Source: Clostridium sp. (GTDB taxonomy: Bacteria > Bacillota > Clostridia > Clostridiales > Clostridiaceae). Taken from it: DNA of 64,000 nt. The stretch is taken from the NCBI GenBank assembly GCA_022773025.1, contig JALEZF010000016.1:1-64000 (forward strand), read 5' to 3'. The notes beneath the pieces were generated by a model. That model did not search any database. It was given only the letters and a program-made list of their open reading frames with translations, and had not been told where the DNA came from. Below are positions 1 to 8,253 of the stretch, piece by piece (the first letter of the stretch is position 1; each line of letters opens with the position of its first letter). Made by a program: the position numbers and the translations under genes.

Positions 1-825
1 AGAATATTAAATCCTACACCAGTACAATTTGAAGTGATTCCATTTGTGCGTATTTTATTTTCAATATTGTTTAAGATATGGCTTTCTAGATTCAATGTGC
101 TTATAGGAAAAAAGATTAATTCTTCTGCCCTTAAAGCTGCAGGTTTAGATGCTCTTGGCGATGTTGTAACTTCCAGCACAGTTGCACTATCCCTATTAGC
201 TTCTAAATGGACGTCTTTTCCTATAGATGGATATGTTGGCGTTGCTGTAGCACTTATGATTTTATACTCTGGCTTTAAACTAACAAAAGAAACCTTAAAC
301 CCTCTTCTTGGAGAGGCCCCAGACCCTGAACTTGTTTTTGCTATAAAAAATGAGGTTATGTCTTATGACAATATCACAGGAGTTCATGACCTTATAATCC
401 ACAACTATGGTCCTGGAAAATGTATGTGTTCTATCCATGCAGAGGTTCCTGCCAATATGTCAGTAGTAAAAATTCATGAGATTATAGATACTGCCGAAAA
501 GGAAGTGTCAGAAAAACTAAATGTATATCTTGTGATTCATATGGACCCAATCAATGTTGATGATGCTGAAATTATGGAAACCCAATATGAATTATTAAAG
601 ATTTTAAATGACCATCCTGTAGTAAAATCTATGCACGACTTCAGAGTTGTTGGCTCCGGTGAAAAGAAAAATTTAATCTTTGATATAGTTGTAGATTCCA
701 ATAGAAAGAAACTACAGCTTACAGATGAAGAAATAAAGCATGATATCTGTGAAAAAGTAAAAAAGGTTTACCCTACTTATAACTGCGTAATAACTGTAGA
801 TAATGATTTTTTAAACTATCATTAA
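1..825 (+). CDS. Cation diffusion facilitator transporter (5' end outside window)
   Basis: Carboxy-terminal part of a cation efflux (CDF) membrane protein that exports a divalent metal using the proton gradient. The frame is open from base 1, so the gene starts to the left of the window. Membrane segments and the metal-site helix come first (SSALKAAGLDALGDVV), followed by the cytoplasmic dimerisation domain from about residue 100 (NPLLGEAPD onward). The metal helix reads D-x-x-x-D where zinc exporters usually have H-x-x-x-D; family knowledge links D-x-x-x-D to manganese or iron more than zinc, so the substrate is uncertain. It converges on the glnQ-like gene across a shared terminator. Confidence 0.9.
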   Translation, partial: RILNPTPVQFEVIPFVRILFSILFKIWLSRFNVLIGKKINSSALKAAGLDALGDVVTSSTVALSLLASKWTSFPIDGYVGVAVALMILYSGFKLTKETLNPLLGEAPDPELVFAIKNEVMSYDNITGVHDLIIHNYGPGKCMCSIHAEVPANMSVVKIHEIIDTAEKEVSEKLNVYLVIHMDPINVDDAEIMETQYELLKILNDHPVVKSMHDFRVVGSGEKKNLIFDIVVDSNRKKLQLTDEEIKHDICEKVKKVYPTYNCVITVDNDFLNYH

Positions 826-844
826 AAATCTAACTTTTAAATAA

Positions 845-891
845 AATAGGTGCTATAAAATGTACAATTCATTCTATAGCACCTATTTTTT
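845..891. terminator. Bidirectional terminator between convergent genes
   Basis: Stem AATAGGTGCTATA (845-857) pairs with TATAGCACCTATT (875-887) and is followed by a T-run on the plus strand, with an A-run on the other side. It sits between the efflux gene and the amino-acid ABC operon. Confidence 0.85.
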
Positions 892-892
892 A

Positions 893-1579
893 TTAGTTGT
901 TTTCATATATATGCTTGTTTACTATCGTGCCATTCTTTATAGACACTATATTGTCAGAAACCTTCTTGGCAAAATTCATATCATGAGTGATGATAAGTAC
1001 AGACATACCTCTAGATGCTAAGTCCCTTATAAGAGCTGCCACATCATCTACAAGACTTGGGTCTAGGGCTGACGTTGGCTCATCAAAGCACATGAGAGAT
1101 GGATTCATCATAAGGGCTCTTCCTATGGCTACTCTCTGCTTTTGTCCCCCTGAAAGCTCACATGGATATGCTGCTTCCTTTTCCTTCAGGCCTAGAAGCT
1201 CTAATATGTCCCTACATTCCATCATAGCCTCATCCTTAGACTTTCCTAAAACCTTTTGTGGAGCTTCAATCATATTTTCCATGACACTCATATGAGGAAA
1301 AAGATTAAAATCTTGAAATACAAAGCCTATCTGCTTTCTAATATCTTTAAGCTTTTTCTTGTCAGCATATTTTCCTCCATCACAGATGTAGTCATCGTTT
1401 ATTTTTATCTTTCCCTCATCACATTTTTCTAACACATTTATGCAGCGCAATAGAGTTGTTTTTCCACTTCCTGATGGCCCTACTATTACCGTAACTTCTC
1501 CATCCATTACCTCTAAATTTATATCCTTTAATACTATATCTTTTCCAAAACTTTTCTTTACCCCTGTTATACTAAGCAT
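893..1579 (-). CDS. glnQ: Polar amino-acid ABC transporter ATPase
   Basis: ATP-binding subunit of a polar amino-acid importer, acting on the inner face of the membrane. Visible motifs are Walker A GPSGSGKT (34-41), Q-loop FQDFNLFP (about 88-95), signature LSGGQ (142-146) and Walker B LMCFDEPTSALD (from 162). It is somewhat short (228 aa) for the roughly 240-aa family but complete. It is the last gene of a three-gene operon read from the lipoprotein, 12 bases after the permease. The family cannot separate glutamine, cystine, arginine and similar substrates from sequence alone, so the symbol marks the family rather than the substrate. Confidence 0.88.
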   Translation of the reverse strand: MLSITGVKKSFGKDIVLKDINLEVMDGEVTVIVGPSGSGKTTLLRCINVLEKCDEGKIKINDDYICDGGKYADKKKLKDIRKQIGFVFQDFNLFPHMSVMENMIEAPQKVLGKSKDEAMMECRDILELLGLKEKEAAYPCELSGGQKQRVAIGRALMMNPSLMCFDEPTSALDPSLVDDVAALIRDLASRGMSVLIITHDMNFAKKVSDNIVSIKNGTIVNKHIYENN

Positions 1580-1591
1580 AACTCTTCTCCC

Positions 1592-2233
1592 CTAACTATA
1601 GTAATTATATTTTTCTTCTACATTTCTAAGAATCTTAGTCAAAATCCCTATTATTATAAGATAAATCATCCCTGCTACTAGCAATGGGATAAGAGATGCC
1701 TCTCTATTAGATGCTATTTTTGCTACTCGTAGTAACTCATCTAGACCTACGATATAAACCAAAGATGTATCTTTCACTAACGTTATTATTTCATTAGATA
1801 CTGCTGGAATTATTCTTTTTATGGCCTGAGGAAAGATTATCCTAAAGAATGTATTGATCTTTGAAAGGCCTAGAACTTCAGCCCCCTCATACTGTCCTTG
1901 ATTTATAGAGCTTATTCCCCCTCTAAATATCTCTCCAAAATATGCTCCATAGTTTAGGACAAAAGCTATTATGATAGCTACAAATCTATCAAATTTCACA
2001 CCTATAATAGGAAGTCCAAAATATATAAATACTATTTGAAGAAGTAGCGGAGTTCCTCTCATTATCCATATATAAAGCTCTGTGACTCTAGCAATAATTT
2101 TTATTTTTGATAACCGCCCAATGGCTGTAATAATTCCTAAGGGTATTGAAAAGATTATTGTAATTAGAAATACCTTCAAGGTCATGGAAAGCCCAGTTAA
2201 AAACTGTGGCATTAATTCTACTATCATCTGCAT
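1592..2233 (-). CDS. Polar amino-acid ABC transporter permease (HisM/GlnP family)
   Basis: Integral membrane subunit of the importer (213 aa). It has several hydrophobic helices and the cytoplasmic EAA loop (EGAEVLGLSKINTFFRII, about residues 135-152) that docks on the ATPase. A single permease gene implies a homodimer. It lies between the lipoprotein (32 bases upstream) and the ATPase (12 bases downstream), consistent with one transcript. Substrate is not visible. Confidence 0.9.
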   Translation of the reverse strand: MQMIVELMPQFLTGLSMTLKVFLITIIFSIPLGIITAIGRLSKIKIIARVTELYIWIMRGTPLLLQIVFIYFGLPIIGVKFDRFVAIIIAFVLNYGAYFGEIFRGGISSINQGQYEGAEVLGLSKINTFFRIIFPQAIKRIIPAVSNEIITLVKDTSLVYIVGLDELLRVAKIASNREASLIPLLVAGMIYLIIIGILTKILRNVEEKYNYYS

Positions 2234-2265
2234 ATCTTAAAGTCCCCCATCAAAATTCAATAGTT

Positions 2266-3075
2266 CTATTTTAATATATTTTCTCCAAACCACTTATTGC
2301 ATATCTCTTCGCCTGTACCATCTTCCTTAATTTCCTTATAGTATTTATTTATCTCACTTACTAAATCCGAATCATCTTTTCTAGCTCCTACAGCATAACT
2401 TTCTTTTCCGAAATCTCCATTTAATATTTTAAACTTGTCTTCCCCTCTTTGCTTTATGTAATATCTTGCTAATATTTCATCTACAACTACCGCATCAAGT
2501 CTTCCTGCCTCTAAATCCATAAGAGCATCATTATAAGTATCAAACAAAACAGGTTGTCCATCTTTAAAATTCTTTGCTAATTCCCCTTCTTTATTTATAG
2601 CTTCTAAAGAACTTGATTCACTTTGAGTTCCAACCTTAGCTCCTTTTAAATCTTCCTTTGCCGAAAGCTTTGAGCTGCTTAAAGTTATGATTATCTGTCT
2701 GTTATCTAAGTAAGCATCAGAGAATTGAACTTGTTTTTTTCTTTCTTCAGTTACGCTATATCCGTTCCATATAAGGTCTATATTTCCTTGATTCAATTCA
2801 GATTCCTTCATAGTCCAATCCACAGGTTGGAATTTGACTTCTCTTCCGCTTCTCTTAAATATCTCCTTGGCTAGTTCCACATCAAAACCTATGATTTCTC
2901 CATTTTCATCTTTGTAGCCCATTGGTACAAAAGTATCATCCAATCCTATTACAACTGCTTTTTTCTTCTCAGAATCATTTGTACTTTTCTTATCACATGC
3001 CATGGTGCTAATTGACATTACCCCTGCTATTATGATTATTGATATTCTTTTTAGTATTCCATTATTTAATTTCAT
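2266..3075 (-). CDS. Amino-acid-binding lipoprotein of ABC importer
   Basis: Extracellular solute-binding protein (SBP family 3) that delivers the amino acid to the permease. The chosen ATG at 3075 follows a good Shine-Dalgarno (GTAGGGGGAATAAAC); the frame is open 12 codons further but without a site. A signal sequence ends in STMAC, a somewhat weak lipobox, so it is probably lipidated on that Cys. The mature part starts with KAVVIGLDDTFVPMGY and ends NKWFGENI, typical of the family. First gene of the operon, directly downstream of a palindromic promoter region. Confidence 0.88.
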   Translation of the reverse strand: MKLNNGILKRISIIIIAGVMSISTMACDKKSTNDSEKKKAVVIGLDDTFVPMGYKDENGEIIGFDVELAKEIFKRSGREVKFQPVDWTMKESELNQGNIDLIWNGYSVTEERKKQVQFSDAYLDNRQIIITLSSSKLSAKEDLKGAKVGTQSESSSLEAINKEGELAKNFKDGQPVLFDTYNDALMDLEAGRLDAVVVDEILARYYIKQRGEDKFKILNGDFGKESYAVGARKDDSDLVSEINKYYKEIKEDGTGEEICNKWFGENILK

Positions 3076-3101
3076 GTTTATTCCCCCTACATCTCTTTTA
3101 T

Positions 3102-3138
3102 ACTTTATCACTTTATCACGTTAAAGTGATAAAGTCAA
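3102..3138 (-). promoter_or_regulatory. Promoter with perfect 14-bp palindromic operator for amino-acid ABC operon
   Basis: ACTTTATCACTTTA (3102-3115) and TAAAGTGATAAAGT (3122-3135) form a perfect inverted repeat with a 6-base spacer. On the minus strand a TTGACT -35 (3133-3138) overlaps its outer edge, and a TAAAGT -10-like box lies 17 bases on, inside the repeat. A bound protein would cover the promoter, so repression is the simplest reading. The regulator is unknown. Confidence 0.65.
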
Positions 3139-3171
3139 GAATTCTAAACTATTTTTTAGAATTTTAATGTT

Positions 3172-3204
3172 AAAATCCCTGAAAGCCTTCACTGCCCTCA
3201 GGGA
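3172..3204 (-). terminator. Terminator of yjeM
   Basis: TCCCTGA/TCAGGGA stem (3198-3204 and 3176-3182) followed on the minus strand by a short T-run, 14 bases after the yjeM stop. Confidence 0.7.
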
Positions 3205-3217
3205 ATCATCAAACTTA

Positions 3218-4714
3218 TTATTTTAAATACTTTTTTTCATATCTCTGATACATTACTAATGCTACTATTGTAAAAAATAATGGACCTGCTATCATAAGGA
3301 GTGTAGATCCTATGTCACCTCTGGTTGCCGGTTCTATTATCGTAAATATATTTGCAAATAATATAGTCAAAGTCACTATGACTGTTGCTACAAGAGACGA
3401 TGCATAGCTCTTGTATGCTTCAAAGGGTTTTACTATACTTTCTTTCTTTTTAAACTTTGCAAAAGCTCCTGATAAGAACATATATGGCAATGTCATTGCT
3501 ACATTTGTCATAAGCACTAGTTTCTCAAAGAATTTTGAGGCTCCTTCTCCTCCAAAAGCTACAATGGCTATAAAGACTGCTACAATAACACATTGGACCC
3601 ACATTGCATTTTTAGGCATGCCATCTGTTATCTCAGCAAGTTTACCTGGCCATAATTCCTTAGGTGTACCTTCTACAAGCTGTTTTAATGGAGAATAAGA
3701 TAAAGTAAAAAAAGCTCCCATCAAAGCTAAAAACATTGATACTCCTACAAATCTAGCTACCCATACTCCTATAGTTACAGAAGTAGCCTCGCTTAATCCC
3801 ACACTTGTTCCGATAACATATCCTAAATTTTTCATCACTACATAAGCTACATTTCCAAGGTGTACATTATTTGTAGATAAAATCTGTGCCCAATTTGTAA
3901 ATGTTCCTATTAGAAGCACTCCTAAGGAATATCCTATGGATATAGTAACTGCTGCTATGGCAAGTCCTTTAGGAAATACAACTTCTGCATTTTCCGTTTG
4001 GTCTACAAGACCTCCTACAGCTTCTATACCACCATAAGAAAATATTGCAAATACAGAAAATGAAAGCATAGCAATGGTTGTTTTGTATGCAGGATTAGGT
4101 GATTCAATAAAACTATTATAAGAAGCTATAGGTTCAGCTAATTTTCCTCCATTAGCAACTAATACTATTACAGCACCTATTAAAAGAACTATGTTAAGAA
4201 GAGCTACCGCCGTTCCTCCAATAGATGTAACCTTTGTTATTTGCTCCAATCCCTTTGTAGCTATAAATGTAATAAATATAATTAATAATACTCCTAAAAC
4301 ACCTAATGTACGAGTTGAGTTAAGCCCAAATATAGACCAATTCACTGTAGTATCTGTACCTGAAATAGCATTTGCAAAAGGTATCCATATTGCTGAACAA
4401 ATATTGACCATCCATATTATATAAGAAGCATACCACATAAAAGTCCCGATGAAGGCATACTTAGGTCCTACAGATTTCTCCATCCAAGAATATATACCTC
4501 CCTTTTCATTTTTAAATGCAGCTCCGTATTCAGCCTGCATAAATGCGTAAGGAATAAAAAACAATATAGCTGAAATTATGTACCAAGGAACAGCTGCATA
4601 TCCCATAAGATAAAAACCTCTTGGTATATTAGCAAATCCAAATACGGAAGTAAAAATCATTAATATAAGAGCCATCATGGACATCTTTTTTCCCTTTAAT
4701 CCGTCATTTGACAT
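3218..4714 (-). CDS. yjeM: YjeM-type amino-acid permease (APC superfamily)
   Basis: Twelve-helix membrane transporter of the APC superfamily, in the glutamate/GABA antiporter-like branch that includes E. coli YjeM. It resembles YjeM along its length, for example LILMIFTSVFGFANIPRG near the start and FAIFSYGGIEAVGGLVD near the middle. 498 aa is full length. The ATG at 4714 has AAGGAGG nine bases upstream. It stands alone between two terminators. The natural substrate of YjeM proteins is not established; amino acid/amine exchange is an inference from the family. Confidence 0.88.
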   Translation of the reverse strand: MSNDGLKGKKMSMMALILMIFTSVFGFANIPRGFYLMGYAAVPWYIISAILFFIPYAFMQAEYGAAFKNEKGGIYSWMEKSVGPKYAFIGTFMWYASYIIWMVNICSAIWIPFANAISGTDTTVNWSIFGLNSTRTLGVLGVLLIIFITFIATKGLEQITKVTSIGGTAVALLNIVLLIGAVIVLVANGGKLAEPIASYNSFIESPNPAYKTTIAMLSFSVFAIFSYGGIEAVGGLVDQTENAEVVFPKGLAIAAVTISIGYSLGVLLIGTFTNWAQILSTNNVHLGNVAYVVMKNLGYVIGTSVGLSEATSVTIGVWVARFVGVSMFLALMGAFFTLSYSPLKQLVEGTPKELWPGKLAEITDGMPKNAMWVQCVIVAVFIAIVAFGGEGASKFFEKLVLMTNVAMTLPYMFLSGAFAKFKKKESIVKPFEAYKSYASSLVATVIVTLTILFANIFTIIEPATRGDIGSTLLMIAGPLFFTIVALVMYQRYEKKYLK

Positions 4715-4783
4715 ATAAAACTTCCTCCTTTTGTTTTATTTTTCCCTACTATGTTTCCCAATAATTCTTCAATCCATTACAGA

Positions 4784-4830
4784 GAAAAAAAGGGAATACC
4801 CAAAATAATTTCTTATTTCAGGTATTCCCT
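4784..4830 (-). terminator. Terminator of deoC-deoR
   Basis: AGGGAATACC (minus strand, 4821-4830) pairs with GGTATTCCCT (4791-4800) and runs into seven T residues. Confidence 0.88.
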
Positions 4831-4846
4831 AAATCTTAAAGTCTAT

Positions 4847-5800
4847 TTATTTTTTGATGAAATCTTTTTGCATAAGTAATTTATCTGCTGTAGCTTCGTC
4901 TACTACAAGACAATTTATATAACCTCCATTGACAGCACCTATGATTGCGGAAACACAATTGTTCCCTCCAGCAATACCGATAGAAAATTCTTTTTCTCTT
5001 AAGTCTTCTAGCTCTATGCTGGTATTTCTATCATTTAAGTCATTATCATATATAGTGCCATCTATATTAAAGAACCTAGAACAAATTTCGCCAACTGCTC
5101 CTTTTGATCTCATATCCTCTAACTCTTCTCCAGTTATATAGCCACAATTTGAGATAGTTGATTTCTTTGATGGATATCCGATGGTAAATACAGCAATGTT
5201 AGCTTTTTTTCCTAAATCCACAACAGCTTTTATGCTTGGTTCGTTTAAAAGTTGCTGTTTTAAGAGTTTGCTGCTTACCATAACTGGCGCATGAAGATAT
5301 CTTACATTAGCATCAAATTTTTCTCCTAATTTTTCTGCTACAAAATATGATATCTCCTCTCCCTTTCCGTTAGGTACACTTCCCTTAAGCTGAACTACTG
5401 TGAGATCTTTTATTTCACTAGGAACCATGCTATCTATCATGTTTTTCATGGTAACTCCCCAAGATACTCCTATGATATCTCCGTCCTTTAAAAGGCCCAT
5501 AACATACTCTCCAGTTTTTGCTCCTATGACTGATTTTAGAACTTCACCTTCTTCTAAAATAGCTATCTTAACTTCTTTTAATCCTAAGGCTGCAGCCAAT
5601 CTTAGTTCCTTTTCTTTAATTATAGAAAATGGATCTAGCACTACAGTTTTTATATATCCAAGCTCCTTAGCTTTAGTTATGCTTCTAGAAACCTTTGCTC
5701 TAGATATATTTAAATCATTAGCTATTTCTTCTTGTTTCAGTTCCTCTTCATAATACATTTTGCATATTTTTATAATCAGTTCTAAATCATTGCTTCTCAT
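4847..5800 (-). CDS. SorC/DeoR-type deoxyribonucleoside regulator
   Basis: DNA-binding regulator (317 aa) of the SorC family. It has an amino-terminal HTH (LKQEEIANDLNISRAKVSR, about 21-39) and a large phosphosugar-binding domain related to sugar isomerases (from about residue 60; GDIIGVSWG, IGIAGGNNC). It is 36 bases downstream of deoC and probably cotranscribed. B. subtilis DeoR has this architecture and responds to deoxyribose-5-phosphate, the deoC substrate, so a deoxynucleoside-catabolism role is likely by context. ATG 5800 has the site AGGTGG. Confidence 0.82.
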   Translation of the reverse strand: MRSNDLELIIKICKMYYEEELKQEEIANDLNISRAKVSRSITKAKELGYIKTVVLDPFSIIKEKELRLAAALGLKEVKIAILEEGEVLKSVIGAKTGEYVMGLLKDGDIIGVSWGVTMKNMIDSMVPSEIKDLTVVQLKGSVPNGKGEEISYFVAEKLGEKFDANVRYLHAPVMVSSKLLKQQLLNEPSIKAVVDLGKKANIAVFTIGYPSKKSTISNCGYITGEELEDMRSKGAVGEICSRFFNIDGTIYDNDLNDRNTSIELEDLREKEFSIGIAGGNNCVSAIIGAVNGGYINCLVVDEATADKLLMQKDFIKK

Positions 5801-5836
5801 TATTTCCCACCTATTATCCGATTAGAGTACTGCCTC

Positions 5837-6502
5837 TTAATAGCCAGTTACCTCTTGGTTGTTTATTATTTTTAAAAGTGAACTAGTTCCAAGTCTGCTG
5901 GCTCCTGCATTTATGAACTCTTCTGCTGTTTCTAAGTTTTTAACTCCGCCTGCAGCTTTGATCTTTACATCTTTTCCTACATATTTAGCGAAAACTTGGA
6001 TATCTTCAAGAGTGGCTCCTCTTGTTCCAAATCCAGTTGAAGTCTTTATGAAATCAGCCTTTGCATTTGTAACTACTTTGCATAGCTCTATTCTTTCTTC
6101 ATCAGTTAAGAAACAAGTTTCTATTATTACCTTTAGTATTTTGTCTCCACAAGTTGCTTTTAACTCAGCAATCTCAGCTTGAATTTCATCAAATTTTTTG
6201 TCTTTAACGTGTCCAAGGTTTATAACCATGTCTATTTCATCAGCACCATTTTCTAATGCATCTTTTGTCTCAAAGTTTTTTACAGCTGTTGTTTGATATC
6301 CGTTTGGAAATCCTATTACTGTGCAGATAGCTAGTTTATCTCCAACGTAATCTTTAGCTTGCTTAACATATGATGGTGGAATACATACTGATGCTACTTT
6401 GTTTTCTATTCCCTCATCACATATTTTCTTTATTTCTTCCCATGTACAAGTTTGCTTTAATAGAGTATGATCTACTGTATCTAATATTTTTCTGATGTCC
6501 AT
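5837..6502 (-). CDS. deoC: Deoxyribose-phosphate aldolase
   Basis: Cleaves 2-deoxyribose-5-phosphate to acetaldehyde and glyceraldehyde-3-phosphate, feeding nucleoside sugar into glycolysis. At 221 aa it is full length. The Schiff-base lysine lies in FIKTSTGFG (about residue 153), and the second catalytic lysine and phosphate loop in IKAAGGVK (about 180). The start follows AAAGGAAGG. First gene of deoC-deoR; upstream direct repeats probably bind the regulator encoded next door. No phosphopentomutase or nucleoside phosphorylase is nearby. Confidence 0.95.
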   Translation of the reverse strand: MDIRKILDTVDHTLLKQTCTWEEIKKICDEGIENKVASVCIPPSYVKQAKDYVGDKLAICTVIGFPNGYQTTAVKNFETKDALENGADEIDMVINLGHVKDKKFDEIQAEIAELKATCGDKILKVIIETCFLTDEERIELCKVVTNAKADFIKTSTGFGTRGATLEDIQVFAKYVGKDVKIKAAGGVKNLETAEEFINAGASRLGTSSLLKIINNQEVTGY

Positions 6503-6565
6503 CTTCCATACCTTCCTTTTCTCTTATTTCTAAATTTTTAAAAATGAAAATGTTTCTATAAATTT

Positions 6566-6642
6566 ATTATATCATACTTTTTATTCATTTCCATAGTATA
6601 TCGAATTTTATTTCACACATTCTTAATATTGAATTTTATTTC
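6566..6642 (-). promoter_or_regulatory. deoC promoter with direct-repeat operators
   Basis: Minus-strand extended -10 TGATATAAT (TATAAT at 6566-6571). Upstream lie two 17-bp direct repeats differing at one base, ATATyGAATTTTATTTC on the plus strand at 6598-6614 and 6626-6642, 28 bases apart, and a third partial copy near 6659-6672. They contain ATTGAA-like half-sites resembling what is known for B. subtilis DeoR, so they are the best candidates for its binding. The rest of 6503-6773 is AT-rich with no ORF. Confidence 0.5.
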
Positions 6643-6724
6643 TGTAGTAGTATGTTAAAAATTTATTTCACATCTTCTATTTTTATTTTATCTAAAAGAA
6701 ATTTTTTAATTCCTTTTCGAAAAA

Positions 6725-6767
6725 TAAAAAGTCCTAATATAGAGGTGAATACTCTACACTAGGACTT
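6725..6767 (-). terminator. Terminator of pfp
   Basis: AAGTCCTA/TAGGACTT stem with an inner TAGAG/CTCTA stem, followed on the minus strand by TTTTTATTTT. Confidence 0.8.
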
Positions 6768-6773
6768 AAACAT

Positions 6774-7973
6774 TTATTCTACATTATCTAAATATACAGG
6801 AAAGGCTTCTTGTCCTCCCATAAGAGGTTCCACATATCTTATCATGTCCTCTGTTATAAAATCATTTTCTCTATCAATCCACTGTTTTGGCAGAAGTTTT
6901 GTGTGGTTTGCTACTTTTTCTATTTCTATTGGCTTTATTTCGTAAGTATAAGGTTCATCACAAGTTCTTATTATACCTGGAAGAACTCCGCTTAAACCTT
7001 GGCTTGCAAATTTAACTGCATTTGCTCCAAGTTCAAAGGCCTCATTTACATCTACTTCTGATGAAACATGAGCTGCACATCTTTGAAGTATATTTAGCTC
7101 TACGCACTTAACTCTTTTAATTATTCCAGAATCTATAAGCATTTGTCTAAGTTTTTGTCCTGCTCCTCCAAGCTGAGCATGTCCAAATGTATCATGACCT
7201 GAATTGATTGAGGAATGAGATACAAACTCTCCATCTTCATATCTTATGCCTTCTGATACAACTATATATAGCTTATCCTTTTTCATCAAATCATTCTTTA
7301 TAGTGCTTAAGAATCTTAAATCACTGAATGGATTTTCAGGAACATATATATGATCTACTATTGTTTCACCATTTATTTTTGCTGCGGCTGCTGAAGCTGC
7401 AAGCCATCCTGCTTCTCTTCCCATAGTCTCTAATATAATAAGACTTTTCCCTTCATAGACACTATCATCTAATGCAGTTTCCATTATGCATGTATTTACA
7501 AACTTAGCTGCACTACCAAAACCTGGCGTATGGTCCATAACTTCTAAATCGTTATCTATAGTTTTTGGAACTCCAACTGCTCTAAAATCTATATTATTTT
7601 CTTTAGCATATATGCTTAAGTTTTTTACTGTATCCATGGAGTCATTGCCACCTATATAGAAGAATGCTCCTATATCATACTTTTTAAAGATATGAAACAG
7701 CTTTTCATACTGCTCCCTATTTTCATCAATTCCCTTTAATTTAAATCTGCATGATCCTAATATAGCTGCTGGAGAATGTTTTATTATCTCCTTTTTTTCT
7801 GCAGATAAATGTGATATGTCTTTTATATTTTCTTTTAATATTCCTTCGATTCCATTAAATCCTGCAAAAATCTTATCAAATTCTCCGCTCTTTAATGCTC
7901 CGTCTAAAACTCCCATAAGACTACTGTTAATGACAGCTGTTGGTCCTCCTGATTGAGCCACTATACAATTCAT
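6774..7973 (-). CDS. pfp: PPi-dependent-type 6-phosphofructokinase
   Basis: Phosphorylates fructose-6-phosphate in glycolysis. Residues point to pyrophosphate as donor: the loop reads PKTIDND (Lys where ATP enzymes have Gly; about residues 136-142), and the glycine-rich phosphate loop is GGNDS rather than the ATP-type GGDGS. The amino end is AQSGGPTAVINSS. At 399 aa it fits the short PPi-PFK clade. ATG 7973 follows AAAGGAG. It is monocistronic, with an unusual inverted repeat over its promoter. Donor specificity is inferred from residues, not shown. Confidence 0.82.
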   Translation of the reverse strand: MNCIVAQSGGPTAVINSSLMGVLDGALKSGEFDKIFAGFNGIEGILKENIKDISHLSAEKKEIIKHSPAAILGSCRFKLKGIDENREQYEKLFHIFKKYDIGAFFYIGGNDSMDTVKNLSIYAKENNIDFRAVGVPKTIDNDLEVMDHTPGFGSAAKFVNTCIMETALDDSVYEGKSLIILETMGREAGWLAASAAAAKINGETIVDHIYVPENPFSDLRFLSTIKNDLMKKDKLYIVVSEGIRYEDGEFVSHSSINSGHDTFGHAQLGGAGQKLRQMLIDSGIIKRVKCVELNILQRCAAHVSSEVDVNEAFELGANAVKFASQGLSGVLPGIIRTCDEPYTYEIKPIEIEKVANHTKLLPKQWIDRENDFITEDMIRYVEPLMGGQEAFPVYLDNVE

Positions 7974-8045
7974 ACATCAAATCTCCTTTTCCATGGTTTA
8001 TCTTTTAACTTCATGTCATATATAATGCATATTTTTATTTATATT

Positions 8046-8119
8046 AATATTTTTTTACATATAGAGTATTCTTTATACTATATAATTATATTATAAATTA
8101 CTCTATATGTAAAAATATT
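8046..8119 (-). promoter_or_regulatory. pfp promoter within a large inverted repeat
   Basis: Minus-strand promoter TTTACA (8108-8113), 17 bases, TATAAT (8085-8090). It lies between the arms of a long inverted repeat: 8046-8068 and 8099-8119 share a 21-base complementary arm apart from two extra T, with a 30-base loop holding the -10 box. The -35 is inside one arm. At 8150-8163 a CRE-like sequence (two mismatches to the CcpA consensus) lies further upstream. The arrangement suggests cooperative binding or looping by a regulator. Confidence 0.6.
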
Positions 8120-8208
8120 ATAAGTTCCTTTATTATGTGGTAATGTATTTTAAAGCGTTTACTTTGTCTTACTCCTTTGATTTTAGTACAGAATTCTATT
8201 TACTTTAT

Positions 8209-8252
8209 AAAAAAATGAGATGATATTCGTGAAAACATCATCTCATTTTTGA
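8209..8252 (-). terminator. Terminator of ltaS (first copy)
   Basis: AAAAATGAGATGAT (8211-8224) pairs perfectly with ATCATCTCATTTTT (8237-8250), with flanking A/T runs, directly after the ltaS stop. Confidence 0.9.
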
Positions 8253-8253
8253 T

